This document shows positions 42,306 to 51,136 of a stretch of DNA of 63,858 nt, one piece after another. The notes beneath the pieces were generated by a model that was not told the DNA's origin, ran no database searches, and was given only the letters and a program-made list of their open reading frames with translations. A program made the position numbers and the translations under genes. Origin of the DNA: Bacteroides sp. CAG:927 (GTDB lineage Bacteria; Bacteroidota; Bacteroidia; Bacteroidales; Muribaculaceae); the NCBI GenBank assembly GCA_000431155.1, contig HF985646.1, forward strand, positions 75,253-139,110, in the 5' to 3' direction. How positions within the stretch are numbered: position 1 is the first letter of the stretch; the number at the start of each line of letters is the position of its first letter.

Positions 42306-43384
42306 CTCATCTGCCCTCCTGCAAGACGCATTATTATACCTACTGCTTCTGCGGGCGCTATACGCATCCACAGGCTGCTGTGCCGCAGAAACAATCTGAA
42401 TGTTCCCATTTTTCTGAACCATTTTCTCCCCTCGGTGCGACGACGGTAAAGACCGAAGTTGCCGCCCTCGGTCACCATCCGGTGCATCGCTCTCAGGGCT
42501 GACCAGCTTTGGTAAGTGCCGGTGTACGGCAACCCTTCTTCACTGCTCGCCAAATAGCTGTTGATGAACCGGTGCAGAAGGTCGGTCCAGCGGCCGAGGC
42601 CGAGTATGCGGCACGCCTCGGCATATTTCTCTGCTCCGATTTCGGGTATCAGGCTCCGGTATGCCAAAGCGTAGTCACAGAAATGGCGCAGCCCTATCCC
42701 CACACCGAACGAATGCTTCATTATATGCACATTGATCATCAGCAGGTCTGACAGCGGATTGAGAACTCGCGCTTTCACGCCGGGAGACAAAGCCACCTCT
42801 TTTGTGCCGTGCGCGGCCACTATCCTGTCGAGCGCTTTACGGTGACGGAGCGAATACAGCTTAACGGCCGATACATGGTGCTCCACATCGCTGCCGCGCC
42901 ACACATAGCAGCTGCTTCCGTCAGGTGCTGTGTGTATCTCGGCTCCGCTGTCGCGTATAATTTTGTCGGCGGCCTTCCGCTCCTCCTCACTGAAGCACAG
43001 GTCTATGTCGCCGCTCACTCGCAGCGATGGGGTGGGATAAAATCGTGCCACGCCATGCCCTTTCTGGAGCACCGGCGTTATACCATGCTGTCCAAACAGC
43101 TCTGTAAGATGGCCTATATTGCGGCTCATCTTGTTATACTCTTTCTCTATCCTGTGCACACGGGCCACCCACCGCAGCAACAGCCCGTATGGCGGTAACT
43201 TGCTGTCCGGAAGAAAGGTGAACGCATGGCACACCACGCCGCTCACTGTCTGCTTTTTCGATTCCTGATACACTGCTCCCCATTCCGCTTCGCTAAGCAA
43301 AGGGAAATCGCTCACTATTCGCGCATCGTCATATATCCCGGCACGCACAAGCTTAAGCAATGATTCATAAACCGACTGCCTCAT
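42302..43384 (-). CDS. nucleotidyltransferase family protein (NTP_transf_5 type)
   Basis: A 360-aa protein of the uncharacterised nucleotidyltransferase family found beside PqqD-like and HprK-like genes. The core is ITPVLQKGHGVARFYPTPSL and RVSGDIDLCF (GDIDL, the DxD metal site, about 136-140), followed by a conserved HHVSAVKLYS and the helical end with LLMINVHIMKHSF (about 225). It probably transfers a nucleotide to a protein, sugar or small molecule, but the acceptor is not known. It lies between the PqqD-like gene (9-bp gap) and the kinase gene (ATGA overlap). Confidence 0.82.
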   Translation of the reverse strand: MRQSVYESLLKLVRAGIYDDARIVSDFPLLSEAEWGAVYQESKKQTVSGVVCHAFTFLPDSKLPPYGLLLRWVARVHRIEKEYNKMSRNIGHLTELFGQHGITPVLQKGHGVARFYPTPSLRVSGDIDLCFSEEERKAADKIIRDSGAEIHTAPDGSSCYVWRGSDVEHHVSAVKLYSLRHRKALDRIVAAHGTKEVALSPGVKARVLNPLSDLLMINVHIMKHSFGVGIGLRHFCDYALAYRSLIPEIGAEKYAEACRILGLGRWTDLLHRFINSYLASSEEGLPYTGTYQSWSALRAMHRMVTEGGNFGLYRRRTEGRKWFRKMGTFRLFLRHSSLWMRIAPAEAVGIIMRLAGGQMR

Positions 43385-43393
43385 TCTCTCTGT

Positions 43394-43660
43394 CTATTCG
43401 GTCAGGTGATAACGCTGCCACACTTCAAGCAGCGATGCCACATCTTCGGTGGCTCGCTCCATGCTCACTTCATAATTTTCACACAGCAGCTGCACCAGCT
43501 CGGCGGCGGTAAACTCCTTACCCTTCATGCTTTCCCACAGAAAGGCGGCGGTGGCATTCAGCACATACACGTTGGTGAGATTGGCTGTGTCCGAGCAAGA
43601 GTCAACTATCATGTAGTGACTCCCCAAATGGCGCAATATGAGTTCTCCGTTGAGTCGCAT
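43394..43660 (-). CDS. PqqD-like (RiPP recognition element) protein
   Basis: An 88-aa PqqD-family protein, the winged-helix peptide-binding fold (RRE) of ribosomal-peptide biosynthesis. Visible features: strands ILRHLGSHYMIVDS, VYVLNATAAFLWESMKG (the conserved LN-xx-AxxxW segment, about 34-46), then FTAAELVQLLCENYEVS and the ATEDVASLLEVW helix. Its start overlaps the sugar-transferase stop by one base (TGATG). No small precursor-peptide gene was found nearby. Confidence 0.85.
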   Translation of the reverse strand: MRLNGELILRHLGSHYMIVDSCSDTANLTNVYVLNATAAFLWESMKGKEFTAAELVQLLCENYEVSMERATEDVASLLEVWQRYHLTE

Positions 43661-44313
43661 CAGAATGTCTTGCCTGAAATAATCGAGTATGTGGTTTTTG
43701 CTATGATCTTGATGTCGGTCAGCAATGAGCGGTTCTCAAGATATTCCAAATCCATCTTAAGGCGTATCAGCATCTTCTCCATGTTGTCAGTGTACCCGTT
43801 GTACAGCGTGGCATTTGAGAACAGACCCGGACGCAGCGCATACAGCCGAGGATACTCATTGGTGTGCTCGGCAATTTTGTCTATGAAATAACGGCGCTCC
43901 GGACGGTGACCTACAAAGCTCATGTCACCGCGAATCACGTTCCACAGCTGAGGCAGCTCGTCAAGATGATGATCTCTGAGGAACTTCCCTACTTTGGTCA
44001 GACGGCTGTCGTTCTCATGATACAGCTCCGGCGTGCCTTCCTCCTCGGCGTTGAGATGCATCGAGCGAAATTTATACAGCATGAATGGTCTCCCCTTGTA
44101 ACCTATCCTCTCCTGTCGGAATAGCGGGGAATGTTTGTCCTCAAGCCAAATGCAGAATGCTATTATTAGACATGGCAATATAAATATGCACAACGCCAGC
44201 AGCGCAAACACAATGTCAAGAAATCTTTTCACTGCCAAGCCGCAATCTATGCTGAAACTTCTGGTGTTGCTTTCTATCCGTGAATATCCGGATACAAGTT
44301 CTGTGTCGTTCAT
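43660..44313 (-). CDS. undecaprenyl-phosphate sugar phosphotransferase (initiating enzyme)
   Basis: A 217-aa bacterial sugar transferase (WbaP/PglC-like catalytic domain without the long membrane region). One N-terminal membrane helix (VFALLALCIFILPCLIIAFCI, about 34-54), then SPLFRQERIGYKGRPFMLYK, FRSMHLNAEEE, the conserved LDELPQLWNVIRGDMSFVGHR (key DELPQ, GDMS, GPR-like) and RLYALRPGLFS. It should load the first sugar-1-phosphate onto undecaprenyl phosphate. Next to the cassette of PqqD-like, nucleotidyltransferase and HprK-like genes. Confidence 0.93.
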   Translation of the reverse strand: MNDTELVSGYSRIESNTRSFSIDCGLAVKRFLDIVFALLALCIFILPCLIIAFCIWLEDKHSPLFRQERIGYKGRPFMLYKFRSMHLNAEEEGTPELYHENDSRLTKVGKFLRDHHLDELPQLWNVIRGDMSFVGHRPERRYFIDKIAEHTNEYPRLYALRPGLFSNATLYNGYTDNMEKMLIRLKMDLEYLENRSLLTDIKIIAKTTYSIISGKTF

Positions 44314-44323
44314 CTGTTTCGTA

Positions 44324-45436
44324 TTATTTTAGCAATGACCGGTATATATTTTCGCATCCGGTTATCATGCTGTCAAGTTTAAACAATCTGTTGAATCTGT
44401 TTTTGGCGCCGGCGCAATATCCGGCATATTTTACGGGATCTTCAGTTATCTCTTTTATAGCACGGGCAAGTGCTTCCGAATCACGCACCTTCACATTCAG
44501 GCCCGATTCTTTGTGCGCGTTGACCCATGCGGTACCCGAACCGGGTATGCGGGTGGCAACTACCGGTTTCCCCAGCGACATCGCTTCGATCTGCACTATT
44601 CCGAACGCTTCCGTCTGCATGACCGACGGCAGGCACAGCAAATCGCATGCTGTGTAATAGGCCGGCACATCGGCATCGGGAATACGGCCGCACATCTTCA
44701 CTTTCTCTCCAAGGCCGAGTTTGGCTATCTGTTGTTTTAACACTTCTTCAAGTGCCCCCTCGCCACCTATCAGCACCACATAGTTGTCGGGAAGCTGCGC
44801 GGCGGCGGCCACCAGATGCTCCACTCCTTTGTAGGCTATGAGGCGTCCGAGAAAAAACACTATCTTTTTGCCGGGATATTGGGCGCGGATCTTCGCAGCC
44901 CCGGCCTCGTCAGGCTTTATCGGCGATATCCCTATAGGCACGCACACCGTTTTGTGTCTCACCTGCTCAAGATATGGCGACTGTTTGATATAATCCTCGG
45001 TCGTACCCACTATCGCGTCCGCACGTTTCAGCAGCCACGACTGTAGCGGCAGGTAAAAACGCAGCAGCTTTTTCTGCTTCACTATGTCGGCGTGCCAGTG
45101 AAGCACCACTTTCCCCTTGTAACCCGACACAAAAAGCGCTAATGCGGCCATCGGGTCCGGGTGATGCACGTGTATTATGTCATAATTCCCGGCTATTTTG
45201 CGCAGACTGACAGGCATCGACGGTGAAATAGTTGTTGCGGCAGCTTTTACCCATGTGCGGTAGGTGAGCAGACGCGAATGAGGCGACAATCTGTTTTTGT
45301 TGCCTCGCCCCGAAGATTCGGCGCACATCATGTCGCAGTCTATGCCTCGCGACGCAAGTCCTGTCATTAGATCATACATGACTTTCTCGACGCCTCCCCT
45401 CACCGGGTAAAATTTACCAAGTTGCAGTACTTTCAT
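44324..45436 (-). CDS. GT4 family glycosyltransferase
   Basis: A 370-aa GT-B fold enzyme. N-terminal MKVLQLGKFYPVRGGVEKVM (acceptor loop GGVE), HVHHPDPMAAL (about 95), IVFFLGRLIAYKGVEHLV (about 200) and the nucleotide-sugar region CLPSVMQTEAFGIVQIEAMSLGKPVVAT (key E-FG-QIE, about 275). It transfers a sugar from a nucleotide donor with retention. Its start overlaps the upstream GT4 stop (ATGA), 10 bp before the sugar transferase gene. Confidence 0.92.
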   Translation of the reverse strand: MKVLQLGKFYPVRGGVEKVMYDLMTGLASRGIDCDMMCAESSGRGNKNRLSPHSRLLTYRTWVKAAATTISPSMPVSLRKIAGNYDIIHVHHPDPMAALALFVSGYKGKVVLHWHADIVKQKKLLRFYLPLQSWLLKRADAIVGTTEDYIKQSPYLEQVRHKTVCVPIGISPIKPDEAGAAKIRAQYPGKKIVFFLGRLIAYKGVEHLVAAAAQLPDNYVVLIGGEGALEEVLKQQIAKLGLGEKVKMCGRIPDADVPAYYTACDLLCLPSVMQTEAFGIVQIEAMSLGKPVVATRIPGSGTAWVNAHKESGLNVKVRDSEALARAIKEITEDPVKYAGYCAGAKNRFNRLFKLDSMITGCENIYRSLLK

Positions 45437-46659
45437 AGCATTGACTCATACAAATCGATATAATCCTTATATCGGTCGTTTTTTGAAAAATTACTCTGCG
45501 CGTGTTCCACGCATTTTTTTCTAATTTCTTCTCGGTTTTTCCGTGAAACATTGTGTGCCACGTGGAACATCCCCTCAAAATCGCCTTGTTCCACGATTGT
45601 TCCACACCCTTCAATTATTGATTCCGGACTTCCTCCGGTGCGGTAACTCACTACAGGACAGCCACATGCCATAGACTCAAGGTTCACTGTGGGATAATTG
45701 TCCTGCCAAGTGGGGTTGAGGAACACTGTCGCAGCCGAATATAGTTCCACGAGTTCGTTAACATCCTCTGTACGAGGTATATATGTAACTTTATCCGGCA
45801 TTTTCACATTTTTGTCGGGTATAGCACCCACTATTATCATACGCTCCTCATCTCCAAGCATTTGCGCTATTTTAAGCAGGTCGTCCAGCCCCTTCTCCTT
45901 AAGCCAGATACTGGCTACTCCGAGATATATAATCAGCTCATTTATAGCATACTTAGCTCGCACTGCGGCATCGCTCAAGGGCCTGAATTTCTCCAAATCT
46001 ATGCCGTTGTGTATCACCCTGAATTTGCAATCCCTTAAGAATGAGGCACTCATCTCTTTTCGCATCCATTCCGACACCGGCACTATCACGAAGTTATCCC
46101 TTGATAATGAGGTAAATGCAGCCTTCTTGTCCCGATAGTTCTTCGCCGACCGGTCAAAAAACCAGCTGGCCGGAAATTTTTTCCGCTGCCCACATTTTCC
46201 GCAGCCGGATTTCCACTTGGAGCAGTGGGCGGAGGAATAGTGGTAGCAATGGCCGGTGTAGAGCCAGCAATCGTGGACGGTCCAGACTACTTTTCGGTTT
46301 GTATCTCTCAGATAATCAAAGAGAACCTGATAGTTTAGGAAGTAGCCGTGGATGTTGTGTATATGGATGATGTCGGGGTTTATGGCCTCGATTTGTTCCA
46401 CGAATTTTTTCGTGGAACGCGTGGAACATAATCCGTGACGGTCAAAGAAACGGGTGCCGCAGGCATGCATGAGCACATCAAGCTTGTTGCCTACGGGCAC
46501 TATATGGGAGGTGCATGGCATGATGCCGTCACGCCCCTGGCTGTAAGCGATATAGCTCTCCCATCCGTGAGCCATTACGGTGTCACCGATCTCGCGCATG
46601 ATGCGTCCTGTAGAGGTGGATTTCCTCAAAACGGGGTTAATCTGGAGGAGCTTACGCAT
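45433..46659 (-). CDS. GT4 family glycosyltransferase
   Basis: A 408-aa GT-B enzyme. MRKLLQINPVLRKSTSTGRI at the N terminus, DIIHIHNIHGYFLNY (about 95), a Cys-rich insert (CYHYSSAHCSKWKSGCGKCG, about 145-164) and the donor site TVNLESMACGCPVVSYRTGG (about 350). The ATG at 46659 is used; the longer frame would need a TTG at 46671. The Cys-rich insert and WxVHDCW motif are typical of the WcaK/WcfG-type Bacteroidetes branch. It overlaps the upstream gene by 8 bp. Confidence 0.9.
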   Translation of the reverse strand: MRKLLQINPVLRKSTSTGRIMREIGDTVMAHGWESYIAYSQGRDGIMPCTSHIVPVGNKLDVLMHACGTRFFDRHGLCSTRSTKKFVEQIEAINPDIIHIHNIHGYFLNYQVLFDYLRDTNRKVVWTVHDCWLYTGHCYHYSSAHCSKWKSGCGKCGQRKKFPASWFFDRSAKNYRDKKAAFTSLSRDNFVIVPVSEWMRKEMSASFLRDCKFRVIHNGIDLEKFRPLSDAAVRAKYAINELIIYLGVASIWLKEKGLDDLLKIAQMLGDEERMIIVGAIPDKNVKMPDKVTYIPRTEDVNELVELYSAATVFLNPTWQDNYPTVNLESMACGCPVVSYRTGGSPESIIEGCGTIVEQGDFEGMFHVAHNVSRKNREEIRKKCVEHAQSNFSKNDRYKDYIDLYESML

Positions 46660-47785
46660 GGAGTTTTTCAAATAAATTGTTCCACGACTTCATGACCGAA
46701 TCCAGAGAGTACCTTTCAGTGACTCTAAGGGCTTCGCGCCCCATTCGGGAGCGCATTTCGGTATCTGTCATAACACGTGCCAAGGCATCGGCAAATGCCT
46801 GAATATCACCATTCGGCACTATGAGTCCATTGACTTCCGGGGTTATAATATCGCGTGGACCGCATTTGTAATCGAATGTCACCACAGGCAGTCCGCAGCT
46901 CATGGCCTCGATCATCACCATCGGAAAACCTTCGTAATTGGAGCTCATGGCGAGGAGCGAACTTGAGGTGTACTGCGCGGCTATGTCGCTGACGGGAGCG
47001 TTGACGGTCACGTAGTTACCCTGATTATTCTCATGGATTATATTGTTAAGATAATCTTTCCACTCGCCTTGGCCGAAAATATCCAGATGCCAGTCGGTCA
47101 GCCCTTTATCCATCACAAGCCGCCAAGCCTTTATCAACCGGTCAAAACCTTTCTGATAGTCAAGGCGACCCACTGCTATCACCCTGCGTGACAGGCAATC
47201 AGAGTGCTCGCTGCTGAGAGGGATTGCAGCATTGGGGATGACGCTCATGTTGGGAATATTGCCCCAGTCGCGGGCATCCTGATTGGTGAGCACCACAAAA
47301 CGGTCAAAGCGGCGAACGAGTTTTTCATCGGCCTTGGTGCGCCATTTGTCGGCCAATCCGAGCAATCCTTTACGATTGTATTGTAAACGGAAGTTCTTGC
47401 TGTAGTGGAACTCAAGGATTTTTTTGCTGCCGTCCTTAATGTCAGGCACAAACGATGCCTCGCTGGGATAGAGAGTTATGGTTAGGTCTGGACGCTCCTG
47501 CATTAGGAAATCGGTGAGGCGGCGGCGATGCAATTTGCGGCGATGGAAATAGTCAGTGATTTTTCCGAAAGGAGACAGAGAATTTCCCCGGGAATAATTT
47601 ATGCCGAGGTCCACTATGCGCACACCCTCCGGGAAATCGTAGAACGGTTTCCTCCCCTCCTGATCAGTGGTGACAATAATCACCTGCCAAGGAGTGTTTT
47701 CCCTAATCCAGCGGACCTTGTTGAGCAGAACGCGCTCCATACCGCCGGGGCAATACACAGAGTGAGTGCAATATACAATCTTCAT
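46652..47785 (-). CDS. GT4 family glycosyltransferase
   Basis: A 377-aa GT-B enzyme. N-terminal YCTHSVYCPGGMERVL, RRVIAVGRLDYQKGFDRLI (about 205) and the donor-binding SSNYEGFPMVMIEAMSCGLP (about 285) then GPRDIITPEVNGLIV. The EGFPMV-IEAMSCG motif is that of Bacteroidetes GT4 galactosyl/N-acetylgalactosaminyl transferases, but the sugar cannot be assigned. Its ATG overlaps the Wzy-like stop (ATGA). Confidence 0.9.
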   Translation of the reverse strand: MKIVYCTHSVYCPGGMERVLLNKVRWIRENTPWQVIIVTTDQEGRKPFYDFPEGVRIVDLGINYSRGNSLSPFGKITDYFHRRKLHRRRLTDFLMQERPDLTITLYPSEASFVPDIKDGSKKILEFHYSKNFRLQYNRKGLLGLADKWRTKADEKLVRRFDRFVVLTNQDARDWGNIPNMSVIPNAAIPLSSEHSDCLSRRVIAVGRLDYQKGFDRLIKAWRLVMDKGLTDWHLDIFGQGEWKDYLNNIIHENNQGNYVTVNAPVSDIAAQYTSSSLLAMSSNYEGFPMVMIEAMSCGLPVVTFDYKCGPRDIITPEVNGLIVPNGDIQAFADALARVMTDTEMRSRMGREALRVTERYSLDSVMKSWNNLFEKLHA

Positions 47786-49104
47786 GACTGCGAGTCAATG
47801 AGAGCGGGTGAATCGTCGTAACCGCGTATGAACGAAGGCGGCACGGCCAAGAACAGCGCAAAGAACTGGAAAATATCGGTTGACACTTTCAACCACACTA
47901 TAAAGTTGAGCATCAACAACATAAAGAATAGCATTTTATGCTTCGGGAATCGGTCCATACAACTTTTTGCCGCATAGATGAAAAAGCCGATGAAGCAGAA
48001 CAATCCCACCAATCCGAAATAGAAGATGAAGCGTAGGTAACCGATATCAGTGGCCTTGTAGTAACCGTTGTAGATTTCCCCGACATAGAACGGATCACGA
48101 CCAAAAGAAGGATTCTCAATATAACCGTCGCCTATAATCCAAGTCTTGGCATTGTCGGGAAAGACCACCATAGATTTCAAAATTTCATTGGAGTTAACCT
48201 CCCAAGTGCCTTTTTCGGCCAAAGAAAAGAACCCCTCAAAACCGAATCGTATATTTTCATGAGTCTGATAGTCTGTATTGTACTTGTACGTGATGAACGG
48301 GATGGTAATAAACATAATGAGACCAAGGATGCCCCAAATCTTAACCAATTGTCTTCTGGAAGCGGAAGGACCTGCAAAAGATTTGTATATCCAATATGCC
48401 AACGCGAGAACGGCACCTACCGCAGTGGTACGCGAGATCATATCACCCACAACCGTTATGAGAATGAATGCAGAGAGGTAAATAATGGTGTCGCGCAAGA
48501 AATTTTTGTCATACTCACGATCAAAAAGAATGTAGCCTAACAACACCAAGGAAGCTGCAAAACGGATACCGGCAGGATCAAGCGCGGCAGCAAGGCCCTG
48601 CATACGGCCTTTTGTTTCATAAACGAGCCGCAATCCTATATGCAAATCATCAATAGATTCTCGGAAAGAGAGGCTGTATTCATAAAGAAGCGCAAATAAG
48701 CATTGAAATGCGCAAACGGCAACGACATAATTGATAATGATGTGGACAGTGAGTCCGTTGTGAATCTCCTTAAGACAAAGCATAAGGAAATAAGCAGCCA
48801 TAATCCATACCCACATAGAAACGATGTAGGTGGCGTAGGTATAGTCGTTTGTGGCGTTTATAACCACAGCCATATATCCGGCCAAAGAGACAGCGGCAGC
48901 CCAAAAAGACAGAGTCAAGAAAGAACGGTTGATGAAATCGGCTTTCTGCTTTGACATATTGACAAATAGGCACACCAACCCCAAAGCAGCCATCAACATC
49001 TTGGTGTTAGCACTTTCGGAGACAGTAAGGCATACAGGAAAGATATAAAAATCAGCCAGAATAAAACCGATGAAAATCGCTATATATTTCAGTGAACCAG
49101 TCAT
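47782..49104 (-). CDS. Wzy-like O-antigen/EPS polymerase membrane protein
   Basis: A 440-aa integral membrane protein with about 11-12 hydrophobic helices and no soluble domain. A large periplasmic loop (about 275-345) contains WNSNEILKS-like and GDGYIENPSFGRDPFY segments, as in Wzy polymerases. The gene position between glycosyltransferases and the absence of any other polymerase candidate support the call. It would join repeat units at the periplasmic face of the inner membrane. Its ATG overlaps the upstream stop (ATGA). Confidence 0.8.
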   Translation of the reverse strand: MTGSLKYIAIFIGFILADFYIFPVCLTVSESANTKMLMAALGLVCLFVNMSKQKADFINRSFLTLSFWAAAVSLAGYMAVVINATNDYTYATYIVSMWVWIMAAYFLMLCLKEIHNGLTVHIIINYVVAVCAFQCLFALLYEYSLSFRESIDDLHIGLRLVYETKGRMQGLAAALDPAGIRFAASLVLLGYILFDREYDKNFLRDTIIYLSAFILITVVGDMISRTTAVGAVLALAYWIYKSFAGPSASRRQLVKIWGILGLIMFITIPFITYKYNTDYQTHENIRFGFEGFFSLAEKGTWEVNSNEILKSMVVFPDNAKTWIIGDGYIENPSFGRDPFYVGEIYNGYYKATDIGYLRFIFYFGLVGLFCFIGFFIYAAKSCMDRFPKHKMLFFMLLMLNFIVWLKVSTDIFQFFALFLAVPPSFIRGYDDSPALIDSQS

Positions 49105-50081
49105 TTGAAAATCTTACCGTAGAATACGTTGAAAACGAGATTATAATAAAGTCGGTTAACTAAGCCGAGGTGATGAGCAGCACACAATTGCAAAAAACGA
49201 GTGCGGAGAGACTGACTCTTGTTGGAGAGAATATGGCGGTTAGCCTGCGGATACCATTGCAGCCAAAGAGAGATGTCGTGTTTAGAGCCGGTGAAGAGAA
49301 AGGGAAGCTTGGTGTTGAGGAGGAACCATGATATTTCTTTCTCAATAGAAGCATCATGAATATTATCATGCAAGAAATCAACAGTCAGCTGCACATTGTG
49401 ACGCAAAGCATCCAACCGCGCCGGAGTATATTGCTGAGTCATGGCACCAGTATTGACCCTGATGTAATGATAGAGTGGTCTTGGCACATAAGCCACCTTG
49501 CGAGCTTTGGCAGCGATACGAATCATGGTCATATCCTCGCCCATGGCATAACCTGAAGGGAAATGAATGTTGTGGTCGATGAAGAGAGAGCGACGGACAA
49601 GCTTATTCCAGACATTATATTTCATGGAGCCGTTGAGCATATCGGCAAGAGCCTGCCGGGGAGTAGAAGCAGCAGGCTGACTCATAGTGCGCTCATTGGA
49701 GCCAAAAGTAAGAAACCAATCGCACCACACCAAATCGGCATCGGTGCGTACAGCCTCATCCAACATAAGACGGAGCATGTCGGGCTCAAGGAAATCGTCG
49801 CTATCGCAGTTGAAGAGATAATCACCTGAAGCAAGAGCGATACCGGTGTTTCGCGCAGCCGGAAGACCTTTGTTAACATCATGCTCAACGATGCGCACCT
49901 GATGTTTACGATGGGGAATCTCATCAAGCACCGAACGGAGAATGTCAATTGAATTATCGGTAGTTGCGTCATTAACAAATATATATTCAATATTGTCAAG
50001 CGACTGAGAGAACAGAGAACGGGCACAGCGCTCAATGTAGCCACTTACATTATATATAGGGATGACTGCTGAAACCGTCAT
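49101..50081 (-). CDS. GT2 family glycosyltransferase
   Basis: A 326-aa GT-A enzyme. MTVSAVIPIYNVSGYIERC, FVNDATTDNSIDIL (about 36), GLPAARNTGIALASGDYLFN and CDSDDFLEPDML (the DxD site, about 95). GYAMGEDMTMIRIAAKA (about 190) supplies the acidic ED pair. A typical beta-glycosyltransferase of EPS clusters; the sugar is unknown. The ATG overlaps the upstream stop (ATGA). Confidence 0.92.
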   Translation of the reverse strand: MTVSAVIPIYNVSGYIERCARSLFSQSLDNIEYIFVNDATTDNSIDILRSVLDEIPHRKHQVRIVEHDVNKGLPAARNTGIALASGDYLFNCDSDDFLEPDMLRLMLDEAVRTDADLVWCDWFLTFGSNERTMSQPAASTPRQALADMLNGSMKYNVWNKLVRRSLFIDHNIHFPSGYAMGEDMTMIRIAAKARKVAYVPRPLYHYIRVNTGAMTQQYTPARLDALRHNVQLTVDFLHDNIHDASIEKEISWFLLNTKLPFLFTGSKHDISLWLQWYPQANRHILSNKSQSLRTRFLQLCAAHHLGLVNRLYYNLVFNVFYGKIFK

Positions 50082-51136
50082 GAGAGCTTGTTAACGAGAG
50101 ATGAGAAATCAACTTTAACGGGCATGATACCGGAAAACCACCCGCAAAAACACTTGAAAATATAAGCCGCAGGAATCAAGCATATAAGATAGACAAGCAA
50201 CACAACAGGCAACTCAATAGAGAGGACAACATGCAGGAAATGGCGGCACAGAGCGACGAGAGAAGCATGGAGCACAAAGATGGAGAACGAGAGGTTACCG
50301 AGCCATATCCATATTTTACCTTTAAAAACCTTACTCATCCATGAACCGGGAGTAAGAGCATCAATCAGAATAATCGGAATAAAGATGAATACATAGGATG
50401 CATTGATGCCGCTTTTAACCACAATGATACAATAGAATACCAATGAGACGAACGACAGCAGGTCAAGCAGATGCAGATTATTGATGAAAAATTGCTTGTA
50501 GTTAAAAAAGATATAACCGACCAAAACGCCAAATGAAATTTCAATCATGCCTCGAAACATCGAATATGGTATAACCCCTCCTATCACACCCCACTGTTCA
50601 AGTGACATATCGTTGCCATTATTAAAACAAAAAGCTGTGAATAGGATAAAAAGTAGAGGAAAAATTATTCGGATAGATATATTTGTGTAATATCTTACGG
50701 CAGCGTAAACAATAGCACCTCCATATACGAGAACAGAGAAGAACCAAGTAGGATAATTCAGAGGACCTGAAAATCCACCAGTGGACTGAAGCATAAGAAG
50801 TTCGGAGATTATATTAAGAATAGATTTTACCCAATCCTTACTAAATGAGTTAAATATTCCCTCGTGCAAGCAAACCATCAAAAACAGGAAAGCCACTAAA
50901 TATTCAAAATAAAACTTTCGTGCCTTGTTGACAGTATAAACAATGACACCGGGCGCAGTGGGCTTAGTGGCATTTTTATATTGAAAAACGCCGGCAATGA
51001 TAAAAAAAAACTCAACGCCCAAAAATCCGGCATTCATAAAATACTTACCTAAATGCCATACTGCAATCTGCAAAATGGAGAAGAAGCGAAGAGCCTCAAT
51101 TGCCGCATTTCTGTTTGTGTTATTGACGGATGTCAT
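50078..51136 (-). CDS. acyltransferase family 3 membrane protein
   Basis: A 352-aa inner-membrane protein with about ten hydrophobic helices, of the Acyltransferase_3 (OafA/NodX-like) family. The N-terminal pattern NAAIEALRFFSILQIAVWHL, then GVEFFFIIAGVFQYKNA, is diagnostic: the His at about residue 23 and the FFIIAG segment. It likely adds an acetyl or other acyl group to a sugar of the repeat unit. Its ATG overlaps the upstream GT14 stop (ATGA). Confidence 0.87.
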   Translation of the reverse strand: MTSVNNTNRNAAIEALRFFSILQIAVWHLGKYFMNAGFLGVEFFFIIAGVFQYKNATKPTAPGVIVYTVNKARKFYFEYLVAFLFLMVCLHEGIFNSFSKDWVKSILNIISELLMLQSTGGFSGPLNYPTWFFSVLVYGGAIVYAAVRYYTNISIRIIFPLLFILFTAFCFNNGNDMSLEQWGVIGGVIPYSMFRGMIEISFGVLVGYIFFNYKQFFINNLHLLDLLSFVSLVFYCIIVVKSGINASYVFIFIPIILIDALTPGSWMSKVFKGKIWIWLGNLSFSIFVLHASLVALCRHFLHVVLSIELPVVLLVYLICLIPAAYIFKCFCGWFSGIMPVKVDFSSLVNKLS

